Origin: Sediminicoccus sp. KRV36
GTDB taxonomy: Bacteria > Pseudomonadota > Alphaproteobacteria > Acetobacterales > Acetobacteraceae
Assembly: GCF_023243115.1 (NCBI RefSeq)
Contig: NZ_CP085081.1
Location: 4,614,001 to 4,678,000, forward strand
Length of the DNA: 64,000 bases
Direction: 5' to 3'
Part shown: one piece after another, positions 17,878 through 27,136 of the stretch
How positions within the stretch are numbered: the first letter of the stretch is position 1
Layout of the letters: each line of letters begins with the position of its first letter
Position numbers and translations under genes: made by a program
The notes under the pieces: generated by a model
Databases searched by the model: none
Seen by the model: the letters and a program-made list of their open reading frames with translations, nothing else
Told to the model about the DNA's origin: nothing

Positions 17878-19302
17878 ATGAGCGAATTGATCGTCACCGG
17901 CGGCGTTGTCATCACGCTCGACGCCGCCCGCCGCGTCATCACCGACGGCGCCGTCGCCATGCGTGGTGGGCGCATCCTGGCCGTTGGCACAGCGGCGGAG
18001 ATCGCCGCAGAATTCCCATCACCCGAGCGCGTGATGGATGCGCGCGGCAAGGCCGTGCTCCCTGGGCTGATTGATACCCATGCCCATGCCGGCCACGGCC
18101 TGGTCAAGACGCTCGGCAATGGCGACAGCGCGGCCTGGAGCGAGGCGTGCCGGATCATCTACAGCGCCCATTCTCCGGCGGAATTCTGGTATGCTGAAGC
18201 ACGGCTCGTGGGCCTGGAACGGCTCAAGGCGGGGGTCACCACCGGCGTCTCGGTGCTGGGTGGTGGCGATTGCGTCATGCGGCTCGACAGCCCCGCAGCG
18301 GGCGAAGCCCGCGCGCGTGCCATCGCGGAGATCGGCATTCGCGACATGATGGCGGTAGGCCCACGCCGCCCGCCCTTCCCGCACGACTACGTGTCGGAAG
18401 ATGGCAGTATTCGTGCGATCCGCTTCGAGGATCAGCTGGAGGTCATGGGGCTGCTGTTCGAGCGGCTGCATGATCGCGGCCGCATGCGGCTTTGCACCTT
18501 CATGCCCGTCTATCGTGAGGCCGCGCATGACGCATTGAAGGTCTCCGAAATCAAGGCGCAAGGCCGCGCGGTGCGGGAGCTGGGCGCGAGGTTCAAGGCT
18601 CGCTTTCACCAGGATGGGCATCGCAGCAACAGCATCGCCATGGCCGATGCGATGTTCGGCCTGCTGGGCCCGGATGCCTTCCTGTCCCACTGCACCGATC
18701 TGACGGATGACGATATCGCGACCCTGGTGCGGACCGGCGCGCATGTGGTGCACAACCCGACGGCCATCGCCGCCGTGCGTGGCTTCTGCCCCGTGGTGCG
18801 CCTGCTTGATGCCGGCGTGAACGTGGCCATCGCAAGCGATGGCACGGCCCCCGACCGCAGTGGGGACCTGTTCCGCCATGCCTTCGAAGCGATGCGCTAC
18901 GCCCAGCGCGCCGCACGCGATGAAAGCCTCCTGCCACCCGGGCGCGCACTGGAAATGATCACTGTGGATGCTGCCGCCGCACTCGGCATGGAGCGCGAGA
19001 TCGGCAGCCTGGAAGCGGGCAAGCGCGCGGACCTCATCACGGTGGATTTGACAGCCCCCCATATGGCGCCAGCAAATATGCCGGTTTGGCGCGTGGTCTG
19101 CTTCGCCACGGGCGCCGATGTGCGTGATGTGGTGATCGGCGGAGAAGTGCTGATGGAAGGCCGCCGCCTGGCGCATCTCGATGAGGCGGAGATCGTGGCA
19201 GCGGCAGAGGCAGAGACAGCGCAGATGTTGCGGCGCTCAGGCCTCGCCCATCTGGCGGTGGAAGATCCTGGCTGGGGCAAGGCGCGCTATCCGCGAGGAT
19301 AG
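17878..19302 (+). CDS. Amidohydrolase, cytosine deaminase/chlorohydrolase (TrzN/SsnA-like) type
   Basis: This 474-residue metal-dependent hydrolase of the amidohydrolase superfamily has the HxH pair His68/His70 (DTHAHAGHG), a further His in LSHCTDL and the metal Asp in ASDGTAPD. The C-terminal GSLEAGKRADL closes the composite beta-sandwich. Relatives deaminate or dechlorinate N-heterocycles. Where many members have a metal His in the middle, this one reads HQDGHRSN, so the ligand assignment there is less sure. It follows a Bug receptor gene, possibly as one uptake-and-hydrolysis unit. Confidence 0.82.
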   Translation: MSELIVTGGVVITLDAARRVITDGAVAMRGGRILAVGTAAEIAAEFPSPERVMDARGKAVLPGLIDTHAHAGHGLVKTLGNGDSAAWSEACRIIYSAHSPAEFWYAEARLVGLERLKAGVTTGVSVLGGGDCVMRLDSPAAGEARARAIAEIGIRDMMAVGPRRPPFPHDYVSEDGSIRAIRFEDQLEVMGLLFERLHDRGRMRLCTFMPVYREAAHDALKVSEIKAQGRAVRELGARFKARFHQDGHRSNSIAMADAMFGLLGPDAFLSHCTDLTDDDIATLVRTGAHVVHNPTAIAAVRGFCPVVRLLDAGVNVAIASDGTAPDRSGDLFRHAFEAMRYAQRAARDESLLPPGRALEMITVDAAAALGMEREIGSLEAGKRADLITVDLTAPHMAPANMPVWRVVCFATGADVRDVVIGGEVLMEGRRLAHLDEAEIVAAAEAETAQMLRRSGLAHLAVEDPGWGKARYPRG

Positions 19303-19416
19303 AGTTGAGCGTCTGATGGGCCCTGGACCATTGGCCTTCTGCCGCATCGCTCCACCACAACCGACGCGCACGATTTGGCGGAGCACCCTCGCTTCCCTCT
19401 GTTGCTACCAGAGGCC

Positions 19417-20358
19417 ATGCTGTCGTCCTTCCGCTATCGGGATAGCCACTTGCCGCTCTGGGTTGCCATCACAGTCACCGCCGCGCTGTTTCAAACCTGG
19501 CGCACCGCGCTGCAGCAGCGCCTGCGGGGACAGCTCTCGCTCAATGGCGCGGCGGTGGTGCGCTATCTGTACGGCGTGCCCTTCGGTCTGCTGATCCTGG
19601 GCAGCTACTGGCTCAGCTTTGGTGGCAGCTTCGGGATGCCAACACCCTATTTCCTGCTGCTCTGCGCCCTTGCTGGCATCACGCAGATTTTTGGCACCAA
19701 CCTTCTCATCGCATCCTTCGGGCCGCGCGGCTTTGCCGTGGGTACCGCCTATTCCAAGACGGAGGCGGTGCAGGCCTCGATCATCGCGATGGTCGTCCTG
19801 GGGGAGTTGCTGCCGATCCTGTCCTGGATGGGCATCGCGATCAGCGTCGGTGGCGTGATGTATCTCTCCCTCGCAGGACGCGGAATGCGCCCGGCCGATC
19901 TCTGGCGCGCCACCCTGCAACCCGCCGCCATATGCGGCATTGGCGCAGGCTTCTGCTTTGCCATGACGGCGATTTGCGTGCGCAAGGCCAATATGGAATT
20001 GCCGGGGACGGACCCACTGCTCAAGGCACTGTTTTCCGTCGTGCTGACCAACATGATGCAGACGGTGATGCAGGGCGGATGGCTTCTGCTGCGCGAGCCT
20101 GCGCAGATCGGCGCCGTGTTCCGCAGCTGGCGGGATAGCGCCAAAGTGGGGGCGCTCTCCGCGGCCGGCTCCTCCTGCTGGTTCATGGGCTTTGCCCTGG
20201 CCCCGGTCGCGCTGGTGCGGGCGGTGGGCCAGGTGGAGATTGTCTTCACCCTGCTGTTCAGCCGGTTTTTCCTCGGCGAGAAGCTGAAAGCCAAGGATGT
20301 GCAAGGCGCTTTGCTTGTCGTCTCCGGTGTGGTCCTGGTGCTGGCCGGAAGCATGTAG
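19417..20358 (+). CDS. EamA/DMT-family transporter
   Basis: This 313-residue protein has about ten hydrophobic helices arranged as two EamA repeats; the first ends near LGELLPILSWMGIAISVGGV and the second near FFLGEKLKAKDVQGALLVV. Drug/metabolite transporters of this type usually export amino acids or metabolites. ATG 19417 is preferred over an in-frame TTG at 19375. The ligand is unknown. The gene ends directly against a tandem repeat array. Confidence 0.82.
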   Translation: MLSSFRYRDSHLPLWVAITVTAALFQTWRTALQQRLRGQLSLNGAAVVRYLYGVPFGLLILGSYWLSFGGSFGMPTPYFLLLCALAGITQIFGTNLLIASFGPRGFAVGTAYSKTEAVQASIIAMVVLGELLPILSWMGIAISVGGVMYLSLAGRGMRPADLWRATLQPAAICGIGAGFCFAMTAICVRKANMELPGTDPLLKALFSVVLTNMMQTVMQGGWLLLREPAQIGAVFRSWRDSAKVGALSAAGSSCWFMGFALAPVALVRAVGQVEIVFTLLFSRFFLGEKLKAKDVQGALLVVSGVVLVLAGSM

Positions 20359-20655
20359 GCAGCCAATTCACACCCGGGCGAAGCCGCCCGTGTGATCGGA
20401 TACACATCCGCAGCCGATTCACACGCAGGCGAAGCAGCCCGTGTGTCGGATACACATCCGCAGCCGATTCACACGCAGGCGAAGCCTCCCGCGTGATCGG
20501 ATACACATCCGCAGCCGATTCACACCCGGGCGAAGCCGCCCGTGTGATCGGATACACATCTGCAGCCGATTCACACCCGGGCGAAGCCGCCCGTGTGATC
20601 GGATACACATCCGCAGCCGATTCACACCCGGGCGAAGCCGCCCGTGTGATCGGAT
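20359..20655. repeat. 51-bp tandem repeat array, six units, each forming hairpins
   Basis: Units start at 20359, 20410, 20460, 20511, 20562 and 20613. They are 51 bp except unit 2 (50 bp, one base lost) and unit 6 (43 bp before it diverges). Each holds CACAC-CC-GGGCG, loop AAGC, CGCCC-GTGTG, a hairpin with a 2-base bulge. At unit junctions CGGAT-ACAC-ATCCG gives a second hairpin. Units 2 and 3 carry shared changes (GCAGGCG). It fills the gap between two convergent genes and reads like a convergent terminator amplified in tandem. Open frames through it are by-products of the 51-base period. Confidence 0.93.
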
Positions 20656-20656
20656 G

Positions 20657-21667
20657 CTATCTGAACAGCCCGAGCACCGCCGCCCGATCCACCGCTTCCA
20701 GGCTGGCGGGCGCCCAATTCGGCGCACCATCCTTGTCTACCAGCACGCTGCGCACCCCCTCGCAGAAATCAGGATGGTCATGCACCACGCTGCGGGTGAG
20801 CTTGAGTTCCTCATCCAGGCATTGGCGCAGATTCATGCCCGCCCCCCGGCGCAGCAATTCCAGTGATACGCTCAGGCTGGTGGGGGACATGCGCCGCAGG
20901 ATCTTCACCTGCGCGGCCGCCCATTCCGTCCCTTCAGCCTGCAAGGCGCCGATGATGCCCAGAACGCTGTCCTGCCCGAAGCAGCGATCCAAGGCGGCAC
21001 GATGCGGTGCGAAGCTCGCCTCGGGCAATGGGGCGGCAAAGCGCTCCACCACACTGGCATCACCGCTTTCAACTAGGGCCGCGCGCAAGGCTGGAAAATG
21101 CTCTCGCAGCACGTAATGCGTGGCGAGGCCGGCATGGACGCAATCGGCCCCTGTCAGCCGCGCGCCGGTCAGGGCCAACCAGGTGCCGATGCTCCCGGGG
21201 AGCCTGGGCAGGATGTGGCTGGTCCCGACATCGGGGAAGAGTGCGATGGCAGTTTCCGGCATGGCCAGCAGCGCATGTTCGCTCACCACGCGCGGGCCAT
21301 TATGGATGGCCAGGCCAATACCGCCGCCCATGCAGACACCGTCAATGAGCGAGACCCAGGGCTTCGGGAATAATGCAATCCCCTCATTCACCGCATATTC
21401 CTCGGTGAAGAAGGCCTCGACCGGCGGGCGGTCGCCGGCCACCGCCGCCGCGCGGACAGCGCGCACATCGCCGCCGGCGCAAAAAGCCCGCCCCCCCGCG
21501 CCCTCAAGCAGCACGAGCTTCACGGCCGCGTCATCCTTCCATTGCGCGATGGCGGAGGCGAAGTTCCGGATCATGCCAATATCCAGCGCGTTCAGCGCCT
21601 TCGGGCGGTTCATCAGGATGGTGCCGGCATGGCCCTCGCGGTTCAGGATCAGGCTCGCTTCGGTCAT
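20657..21667 (-). CDS. 3-hydroxyisobutyryl-CoA hydrolase-like (enoyl-CoA hydratase/isomerase family)
   Basis: This 336-residue crotonase-fold enzyme has the oxyanion segments GGRAFCAGGDVR and VCMGGGIGLA and the catalytic segment MPETAIALFPDVGTSHILPR, which is diagnostic of 3-hydroxyisobutyryl-CoA hydrolases in valine breakdown. The long C-terminal extension (SLELLRRGAGMNLRQCLDEE) also fits that group rather than short enoyl-CoA hydratases. Other valine catabolism genes are absent nearby. Its stop abuts the repeat array. Confidence 0.87.
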   Translation of the reverse strand: MTEASLILNREGHAGTILMNRPKALNALDIGMIRNFASAIAQWKDDAAVKLVLLEGAGGRAFCAGGDVRAVRAAAVAGDRPPVEAFFTEEYAVNEGIALFPKPWVSLIDGVCMGGGIGLAIHNGPRVVSEHALLAMPETAIALFPDVGTSHILPRLPGSIGTWLALTGARLTGADCVHAGLATHYVLREHFPALRAALVESGDASVVERFAAPLPEASFAPHRAALDRCFGQDSVLGIIGALQAEGTEWAAAQVKILRRMSPTSLSVSLELLRRGAGMNLRQCLDEELKLTRSVVHDHPDFCEGVRSVLVDKDGAPNWAPASLEAVDRAAVLGLFR

Positions 21668-21792
21668 GTTGTTTCCTCAGTTTATCCTGCTTGCGCGGTA
21701 GCGCGGGGGGGCGTGACTGTCCAGCAGCCTTGCGGAACCGGCCCTGTGGCATCAGTTTGCAGATACCAAGACCCCCCGAGGAGGAAATCACC

Positions 21793-22542
21793 ATGGCATT
21801 CATTCATCGCCGCGGCTTGCTGCTGGGCGCGGCCGCCCTTGGCCTGGGCGCTTTGACCCAACGCGCCCAAGCCCAGGCACCCGCTACCGCTCCAGCCCCG
21901 GCACCTGCTCCCACAGGGCCCTTCACCCACGCACCGCTGCCCTACGCGTTCGACGCCAATGAGGCCTCGATCGATGCGCGCACCATGGAACTGCATTGGC
22001 GCTTTCATCATGGCGCGCAGGTGGCCAATCTCAACCGGGCCTTGGTCGGCCAGGATGCCTTTGCAGCCATGCCGCTGGATGAGCTTCTGATGAATCTCTC
22101 CCGCGTGCCGGAAGCCGTGCGTGGCGCCATCCGCAACAATGGCGGCGGCCATGCCAATCACTCCATGTTCTGGGACATCATGGGCGGCCGGGGCGGCGAG
22201 CCGACGGGCGACCTCCTGGCCGCGATCACCCGCGACCTGGGCGGCTGGGGCGAGTTCCGCAATCGCTTCAATGCGGCCAGCATGGGCGTGTTCGGTTCGG
22301 GCTGGGCCTTTGTGACGGTGACGCCCTCCGGGGCACTCGCCATCGCGACGCGGCCAAACCAGGATAATCCATTGATGGATGGTCAGCGCGTGCTGATGGG
22401 CAATGACGTGTGGGAACACGCCTACTACCTGCGCTACCAGAATCGCCGGAACGAGTATGTCGGCAACTGGTGGAACATCCTGAATTGGGAAAAGATCAGC
22501 GAGCGCTACGCCGCTGCGATGGCCGGCACGCTGCGGGTCTGA
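21793..22542 (+). CDS. Exported Mn-type superoxide dismutase
   Basis: The 249-residue protein starts with a signal holding RR (IHRRGLLLGAAALGLGALTQ) and an Ala/Pro-rich linker to about 45, then a Fe/Mn SOD. The metal ligands are present: His68 (MELHW), His123 (GGHANHSMFW), Asp205 and His209 (DVWEHAYY). GGGHANH and Gln190 (RPNQDN) fit the Mn subtype. Aligned on HW-HH, the gatekeeper tyrosine (Tyr34 of classical enzymes) is Gln76, which is unusual. AGGAGG (21779-21784) precedes ATG 21793. It should remove superoxide outside the inner membrane. Confidence 0.9.
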   Translation: MAFIHRRGLLLGAAALGLGALTQRAQAQAPATAPAPAPAPTGPFTHAPLPYAFDANEASIDARTMELHWRFHHGAQVANLNRALVGQDAFAAMPLDELLMNLSRVPEAVRGAIRNNGGGHANHSMFWDIMGGRGGEPTGDLLAAITRDLGGWGEFRNRFNAASMGVFGSGWAFVTVTPSGALAIATRPNQDNPLMDGQRVLMGNDVWEHAYYLRYQNRRNEYVGNWWNILNWEKISERYAAAMAGTLRV

Positions 22543-22547
22543 ACATG

Positions 22548-22570
22548 GTGAGGGGGCTTTGCCCCCTCAC
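22548..22570. terminator. Convergent-junction hairpin after the SOD gene
   Basis: GTGAGGGGGC (22548-22557) pairs perfectly with GCCCCCTCAC (22561-22570) around a TTT loop. It lies between the convergent SOD and NIPSNAP genes. There is no T-run, but its position and symmetry suit bidirectional termination. Confidence 0.6.
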
Positions 22571-22665
22571 CTCGACCGCTTGCAGGGATATGACCCCTGG
22601 CAAGAATCCTGCGCCGAGACACAGGACGTTCGTGTTTGCGCCGAGAATTTCAGCAGCGGCGCCGC

Positions 22666-23001
22666 TCAGCCCTTCTTCGCCTTGAAGGCCGTGAAGTGCG
22701 GCGCTTCCTTCACAATGCGGTTTTCCATCTTGATCAGCATGCCGCCCTCGGCCGCGCCCTTCAGGTAAGCGCCCCAGGCCGGATCGGCCGCCATGGCGGC
22801 GCGGCGGTGCTCGCGGTCGCCCTGGTCTTTGTAGCCCCAGAGATGGACGACGGTATTCAGTTCGCCCTCGACGGTGGTGTACCAGCCCAGGCAATTCTCC
22901 AGGTATTTCAGCTGGAGCGGCCAGGCCTTCTCCTCATAGAGCTTGACGAAATCCGCCATGCGGTTCGGCAGGCAGGTATAGATGCGCAGATCAACGATCA
23001 T
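22666..23001 (-). CDS. NIPSNAP family protein
   Basis: This 111-residue protein opens MIVDLRIYTCLPNRMADFVKL and contains LGWYTTVEGELNTVVHLWGY, the standard NIPSNAP/dimeric alpha-beta barrel pattern. The family's molecular role is not established. It is the gene after the peptide-type receptor on the minus strand (63 bases apart) and may be co-transcribed with it. Confidence 0.85.
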   Translation of the reverse strand: MIVDLRIYTCLPNRMADFVKLYEEKAWPLQLKYLENCLGWYTTVEGELNTVVHLWGYKDQGDREHRRAAMAADPAWGAYLKGAAEGGMLIKMENRIVKEAPHFTAFKAKKG

Positions 23002-23063
23002 GTGGCGTTTCCTTGGTTTGAATGGAACGCCGCCATCATCGCTGACCTGCGCGGACTGTAAAC

Positions 23064-24674
23064 CTACTGGATCTCCACCGGCACCAGATCCTGGAACCAG
23101 GATTGCGCGCTGGTGAAATTGCGCACCCGGCGATGCATGGCCCGTGGATTCAAGTCATGCACGATGTAGAGCCAGGGGGGATTGTCCACGAGGCGCGCAT
23201 GGGCCCGCGCATAGGCTGCGTTGAATTCGCCTTCATTGGTCGCGCGTTCAAGTTGGGCGAAAGCCGCCTCGAAGGCCGGATCATTCCATTGCGGCCAGTT
23301 GAAGCCGTTGGGCGGCACAAAAGCCTGGAGGAAGTAGCGCGCCGCCACGCTTGGATCGCTCGACGGCGAGGAGACGTTGATGCCGAGCGATCCCGCAAGG
23401 ATCGGCGCCCCGGGCGTGCTGCGCACCGCGCCCAGCAGCGTGTTCCATTCGGTGACCTCGAAGCTGAGATTGACGCCGCAGGCATCACGCAGGTTCTGCT
23501 GGAGGAACTCATTCATCGGCAAGGGCAGCATCTGGCCCGAGCCGGAGGTCGAAATCATCACCTTGAAGGCGAGCGGCCGTTGCGCGTTGAAGCCCGCCTC
23601 CGACAGCAGACGGCGGCCGCGCGCGGCATCGAAGCTGTAGCGATTTTCGGGCGTGCCGAAATTCGGATCATTGGGCTTGAGCCAGCCGACGCTGGGCTCA
23701 GCCGTGCCGTTCAGCAATTGAACAAGGCCCGCGCGGTCCACGCAGTAATTCAGCGCCTGGCGCACCCGCACGTCGGCAAGCGGGCTGTTGCCGCCCGTTT
23801 GCAACAGATAAGGCCAGACATGGGGATAGCTACCCGTCGTGATGTTGAACCCAGCCTGGCGCAACGAAGGGATGGCATCGGGCGGCGGCACCTCGATCCA
23901 ATCCACTTGGCCGGAGCGAAGTGCCGCAAGGCGCGTCGTCGGCTCGGGCATGGGCAGCAGCACCACGCGGTCCACGCGCGGGATGCGCGTTGTGTCCCAG
24001 TACTGCTCATTCTTCGACAGTTCCGCCGAGGTCCGCGGCACGAAGCGGCTGAGGCGGAAGGGGCCAGTGCCGGCTGGCGGCAGCGCGGCGACCCGTGCCC
24101 AGTCGCGCCCACCCTGCTCGAAGCTCTGCGGGCTGGTGAACAGAATATAGACCGCCATGTAGGGGAAGTACGAGGCGACACGGTTGGTGCGGAAGGCGAT
24201 GGTCCGCTCATCCACCTTCCGGTAGCCCTCCATGATCGGAATGCGGGCGCGGGTGATGGCGCTCCCCGCCGCCTCGAATTGCGGCGACTGGTTGTTGAAA
24301 TAGCGCTCCAGGTTCCAGATCACCGCATCGGCGTTGAAGGGTGTGCCATCATGGAAGCGCACACCCTCGCGCAGGGTGAAAAGCCAGGTCTGCGGATCGG
24401 CCGGGTCCTGCCGCCAGGAGGTGGCGAGGCCCGGGCGCAGCGGGGCTGGCTGGTCGGCGCGGGACAGGTCCCAGAGGACGAGGCTCTCGAAGACCGGATA
24501 GCCGAGGAAGCGCATCCCCTCGAAGCCATTATTGGGCATGCCCGTGGTCGTCGGGACATCCGCCGCCGTCATCGCGATGCGCAGTACCCGCTGGGGTGCC
24601 TGCTGGGCGATGGCCGGAAGGGCCAGCAGGGCGGCGGCGAGGCCGAGCCCTGTCGCCTTGAGCATGAACCTCAT
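23064..24674 (-). CDS. ABC transporter substrate-binding protein, family 5 (peptide/nickel type)
   Basis: This 536-residue periplasmic protein has a signal peptide (ATGLGLAAALLALPAIAQQ), followed by the family 5 pattern: LRPGLATSWRQDPADPQTW, FTLREGVRFHDGTPFNADAV and later DVRVRQALNYCVDRAGLV. Ligands are usually oligopeptides, nickel or opines. ATG 24674 has AAGGAG 7 bases upstream. No permease or ATPase gene is adjacent, so it is an orphan receptor or depends on a transporter encoded elsewhere. Confidence 0.88.
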   Translation of the reverse strand: MRFMLKATGLGLAAALLALPAIAQQAPQRVLRIAMTAADVPTTTGMPNNGFEGMRFLGYPVFESLVLWDLSRADQPAPLRPGLATSWRQDPADPQTWLFTLREGVRFHDGTPFNADAVIWNLERYFNNQSPQFEAAGSAITRARIPIMEGYRKVDERTIAFRTNRVASYFPYMAVYILFTSPQSFEQGGRDWARVAALPPAGTGPFRLSRFVPRTSAELSKNEQYWDTTRIPRVDRVVLLPMPEPTTRLAALRSGQVDWIEVPPPDAIPSLRQAGFNITTGSYPHVWPYLLQTGGNSPLADVRVRQALNYCVDRAGLVQLLNGTAEPSVGWLKPNDPNFGTPENRYSFDAARGRRLLSEAGFNAQRPLAFKVMISTSGSGQMLPLPMNEFLQQNLRDACGVNLSFEVTEWNTLLGAVRSTPGAPILAGSLGINVSSPSSDPSVAARYFLQAFVPPNGFNWPQWNDPAFEAAFAQLERATNEGEFNAAYARAHARLVDNPPWLYIVHDLNPRAMHRRVRNFTSAQSWFQDLVPVEIQ

Positions 24675-24968
24675 GAAGCGTCTCCTTGATCCAAGGGAGA
24701 CATCGCAACAGCCTGGGCCGCGCCACACAAGAGGGCATATGCCTGCCCAACAGGGCCGGATTCATCCCGCTGCGCGCAAAAGCGGCAGGAAGATCAAATT
24801 CAGCCCCACAACGCCCGCTTTCCGGACCGCCAGGGGCGGCCGGACCGGCCGCGCCACAAGCCAGGCTGCCCATGCCCTCCCAGGTTCCATCCGATTTGGC
24901 GCAGACCGCGATGGAGGCGACGGATACTGCATGGCTGCCCATCGGATCGCTGGCGCTGGCCGCGCCGC
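24675..24968. other. Intergenic region, nothing recognised
   Basis: Just under 300 bases lie between the acyl-CoA ligase stop and the family 5 receptor start, both on the minus strand. Short open frames on both strands show no domain, and I see no strong terminator or promoter. Confidence 0.4.
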
Positions 24969-26594
24969 TTACCCCTCCAGCGAATAATTCTTGAACTGCC
25001 GCTTCAGCTCCGCCTTCCACAGCTTGCCTGTGGCGGTCATCGGCAGGGTCTCGACGAATTCCACCCGGTCCGGCATCCACCACTTCGCCACCTTGCCATC
25101 CAGCACGGCGAGGATGCTTTCGGGTGTCGGCTCCGTGCCTGGCTTGCGCACCACCAGCAGCAGTGGACGCTCATCCCATTTGGCGTGGTGCACGCCGATG
25201 GCGGCTGCCAGAGCGACATCCGGGTGGGCCAGGGCCAGGTTTTCCAGCGTGATGGAGCTGATCCACTCGCCACCGGATTTGATCACATCCTTGGCGCGGT
25301 CCACGATCTCGATGACGCCTGGCGCGTCCAGCGTCACCACATCGCCGGTGCGGAACCATCCATCCGCGTTGAAGGCCGGATCATTTGGATGATTGAAGTA
25401 GCTGCCGGCCACCCAGTGGCCCTGAACCTCCAGCTCACCAAAGGCCACCTCATCCCGCGCGATTGGCTTGCCCCCATTGTCCAGCACGCGGAAATCCACA
25501 CCGAAGGGCGGCCTTCCCTGCTTTCGGCTATAGGCAAGCCAGCGGGCCTCGTCCCAGTCCGCATGCTCCGCCTTGCGCGAATTGAGGCTGCCGAGCGGGC
25601 TCAGCTCTGTCATGCCCCAGGCATGCAGGATGGAAATGCCATATTCGCGCAGGAAGCCCGTGGTGATGGCCACCGGCAGGGCAGTGCCGCCGACCACCAG
25701 CCGCGGCGGGATGCTGAATTTCCGTGCTGGATCCGCCCGCAGCCATTGCAGAAGCAGGGTCCAGATGGTCGGTACGCCTGCCGAGAAGGTGATGCCCTCC
25801 TCCTCGAACAGCCTGAACAGGCTGGCCGGATCGAGCCTCGGCCCGGGCAGCACAAGCGAACTCCCCGCCATGGCCGAGGCATAGGGAATCGACCAGGCGT
25901 TCACATGGAACATCGGCACCACCGGCATCGCGACATCGCGCGCCGAAAGGGCGAAGACATCCGCCTGGATCGCAGACATCGCATGCAGCACGGTGGAGCG
26001 ATGCGAATACAGCACGCCCTTGGGCATGCCCGTTGTCCCGGAGGTGTAACACAGTGACGAGGCGCTGCGCTCATCGAGCTGCGGCCATTCGTAGTCTCCG
26101 GACTCGGCGGCAATCAGTGCCTCCTGGTCCAACACTGGCACTGGCAGCGCCGTATTCGGCGCGGGCCCCATCAGCACCACGGCACGCAAGGATTTGGGCA
26201 GACGCTCCGCGACAGCCATCAACGCCGGCAGCACGGAAGGGTCCACAAAGACGACCGTATCGGCAGCGTCTTCCAGGATATAGGCGATTTGATCGGCGAA
26301 GAGGCGCGGATTGACCGTGTGCAATACGGCGCCCATGCCGGAGACGGCGTAATACACCTCCAGATGCGCGCGCGAATTCCAGCTCATTGTCGCCACCCGA
26401 TCGCCAGGGCGCACGCCGAGGCGGATCAGCGCCTGGGCCAGGCGCTTCGCCCCGTGCTCCAGCCTGGGCCAGGAATCACGGGTGATGGCACCCTCCGCAT
26501 CCACCGAGACGATCTTCGCCCCCTGGTGATGCCGCGCCGCGTGCCGCAGGATCGAAGAAACGAGCAGCGGGTGCTCCTGCATCAGGCCCAGCAT
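24969..26594 (-). CDS. Fatty acyl-CoA ligase (AMP-forming)
   Basis: This 541-residue ANL-superfamily enzyme has the P-loop YTSGTTGMPKG, the A5 motif HAWGMTELSPLG, the hinge GWFRTGDV and the catalytic Lys in MTATGKLWKAELKRQ. The middle matches the medium/long-chain acyl-CoA synthetase group. It activates a carboxylic acid to acyl-AMP and then acyl-CoA. ATG 26594 (MLGLMQEHPLL) is chosen: GGGAGG lies just upstream and the family starts there. No clear operon partner. Confidence 0.88.
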   Translation of the reverse strand: MLGLMQEHPLLVSSILRHAARHHQGAKIVSVDAEGAITRDSWPRLEHGAKRLAQALIRLGVRPGDRVATMSWNSRAHLEVYYAVSGMGAVLHTVNPRLFADQIAYILEDAADTVVFVDPSVLPALMAVAERLPKSLRAVVLMGPAPNTALPVPVLDQEALIAAESGDYEWPQLDERSASSLCYTSGTTGMPKGVLYSHRSTVLHAMSAIQADVFALSARDVAMPVVPMFHVNAWSIPYASAMAGSSLVLPGPRLDPASLFRLFEEEGITFSAGVPTIWTLLLQWLRADPARKFSIPPRLVVGGTALPVAITTGFLREYGISILHAWGMTELSPLGSLNSRKAEHADWDEARWLAYSRKQGRPPFGVDFRVLDNGGKPIARDEVAFGELEVQGHWVAGSYFNHPNDPAFNADGWFRTGDVVTLDAPGVIEIVDRAKDVIKSGGEWISSITLENLALAHPDVALAAAIGVHHAKWDERPLLLVVRKPGTEPTPESILAVLDGKVAKWWMPDRVEFVETLPMTATGKLWKAELKRQFKNYSLEG

Positions 26595-26870
26595 GTTGTC
26601 CTCCCTGTTGGTCTTATGGGTGCATCCTGACGCAAGGCGGGTGGGCGCGTCCATTGCTCAGCTTGCTCGGAGACTGCGTCCTATGGTCGCATTGGCGCGG
26701 CTTTGTTCCGCGATGCGGTGGCATGGAACGAGGCCAATCCAGCCAGCGAGGACGGCCGCGATGAGGCGGTCATCGAGCTTGGGGAAGAACGTCTCAGCGC
26801 TGGCAGGCGTCAATGCCAGGGATCAGCCACCCCAGAGCCTTGCGCAGTGGGAAAAGCTGGCAGTGCCGCG
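26595..26870. other. Intergenic region, nothing recognised
   Basis: About 275 bases lie between the lipoprotein stop and the acyl-CoA ligase start. Plus-strand open frames cross it but continue into the antisense of the lipoprotein gene and show no domain. Confidence 0.35.
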
Positions 26871-27131
26871 CTACCAACCCAGGCGGCGCGGATCCCCGGG
26901 AGGCGGCGCGTTGAACGCGCGGGGGTTGTTGCTCGGCGGCAGGTCAAAGCGGCGCGGGTCGTTCGGCGTCAATTCCCGGTTGAGCGTGAGGCCGCCCGTC
27001 GTGGATTGAAAGCCGCGCTCAAAGCCGGGCTGGCCGAACGGCATGTCCGGCACACCGGAAGAGCCGGGCGAGGTATCCACCGAGCCGCAGGCACCCAGCA
27101 GCACAGCGAGACCCAGCAAGGTTAAGCGCAT
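26871..27131 (-). CDS. Small predicted lipoprotein
   Basis: This 86-residue protein has a lipobox LLGAC, with Cys15 as the probable lipidated residue. The mature part is rich in Pro, Asn, Gly and Arg and holds two related stretches, NDPRRFDLPP and GDPRRLGW, separated by NNPRAFNAPP. It starts 5 bases after the stop of the Bug gene on the same strand, so it is probably translated from that transcript. I do not recognise the family. Confidence 0.65.
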   Translation of the reverse strand: MRLTLLGLAVLLGACGSVDTSPGSSGVPDMPFGQPGFERGFQSTTGGLTLNRELTPNDPRRFDLPPSNNPRAFNAPPPGDPRRLGW

Positions 27132-27136
27132 GACGA

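Noticed and set aside
20359..20655. CRISPR array
   Set aside because: The repeats are directly adjacent with no unique spacers, and no cas genes are in the window.
20419..21116. Open frames with a repeated 17-residue peptide across the 51-bp array
   Set aside because: They arise because the period is a multiple of three; the 50-bp unit breaks the frame, and there is no ribosome site.
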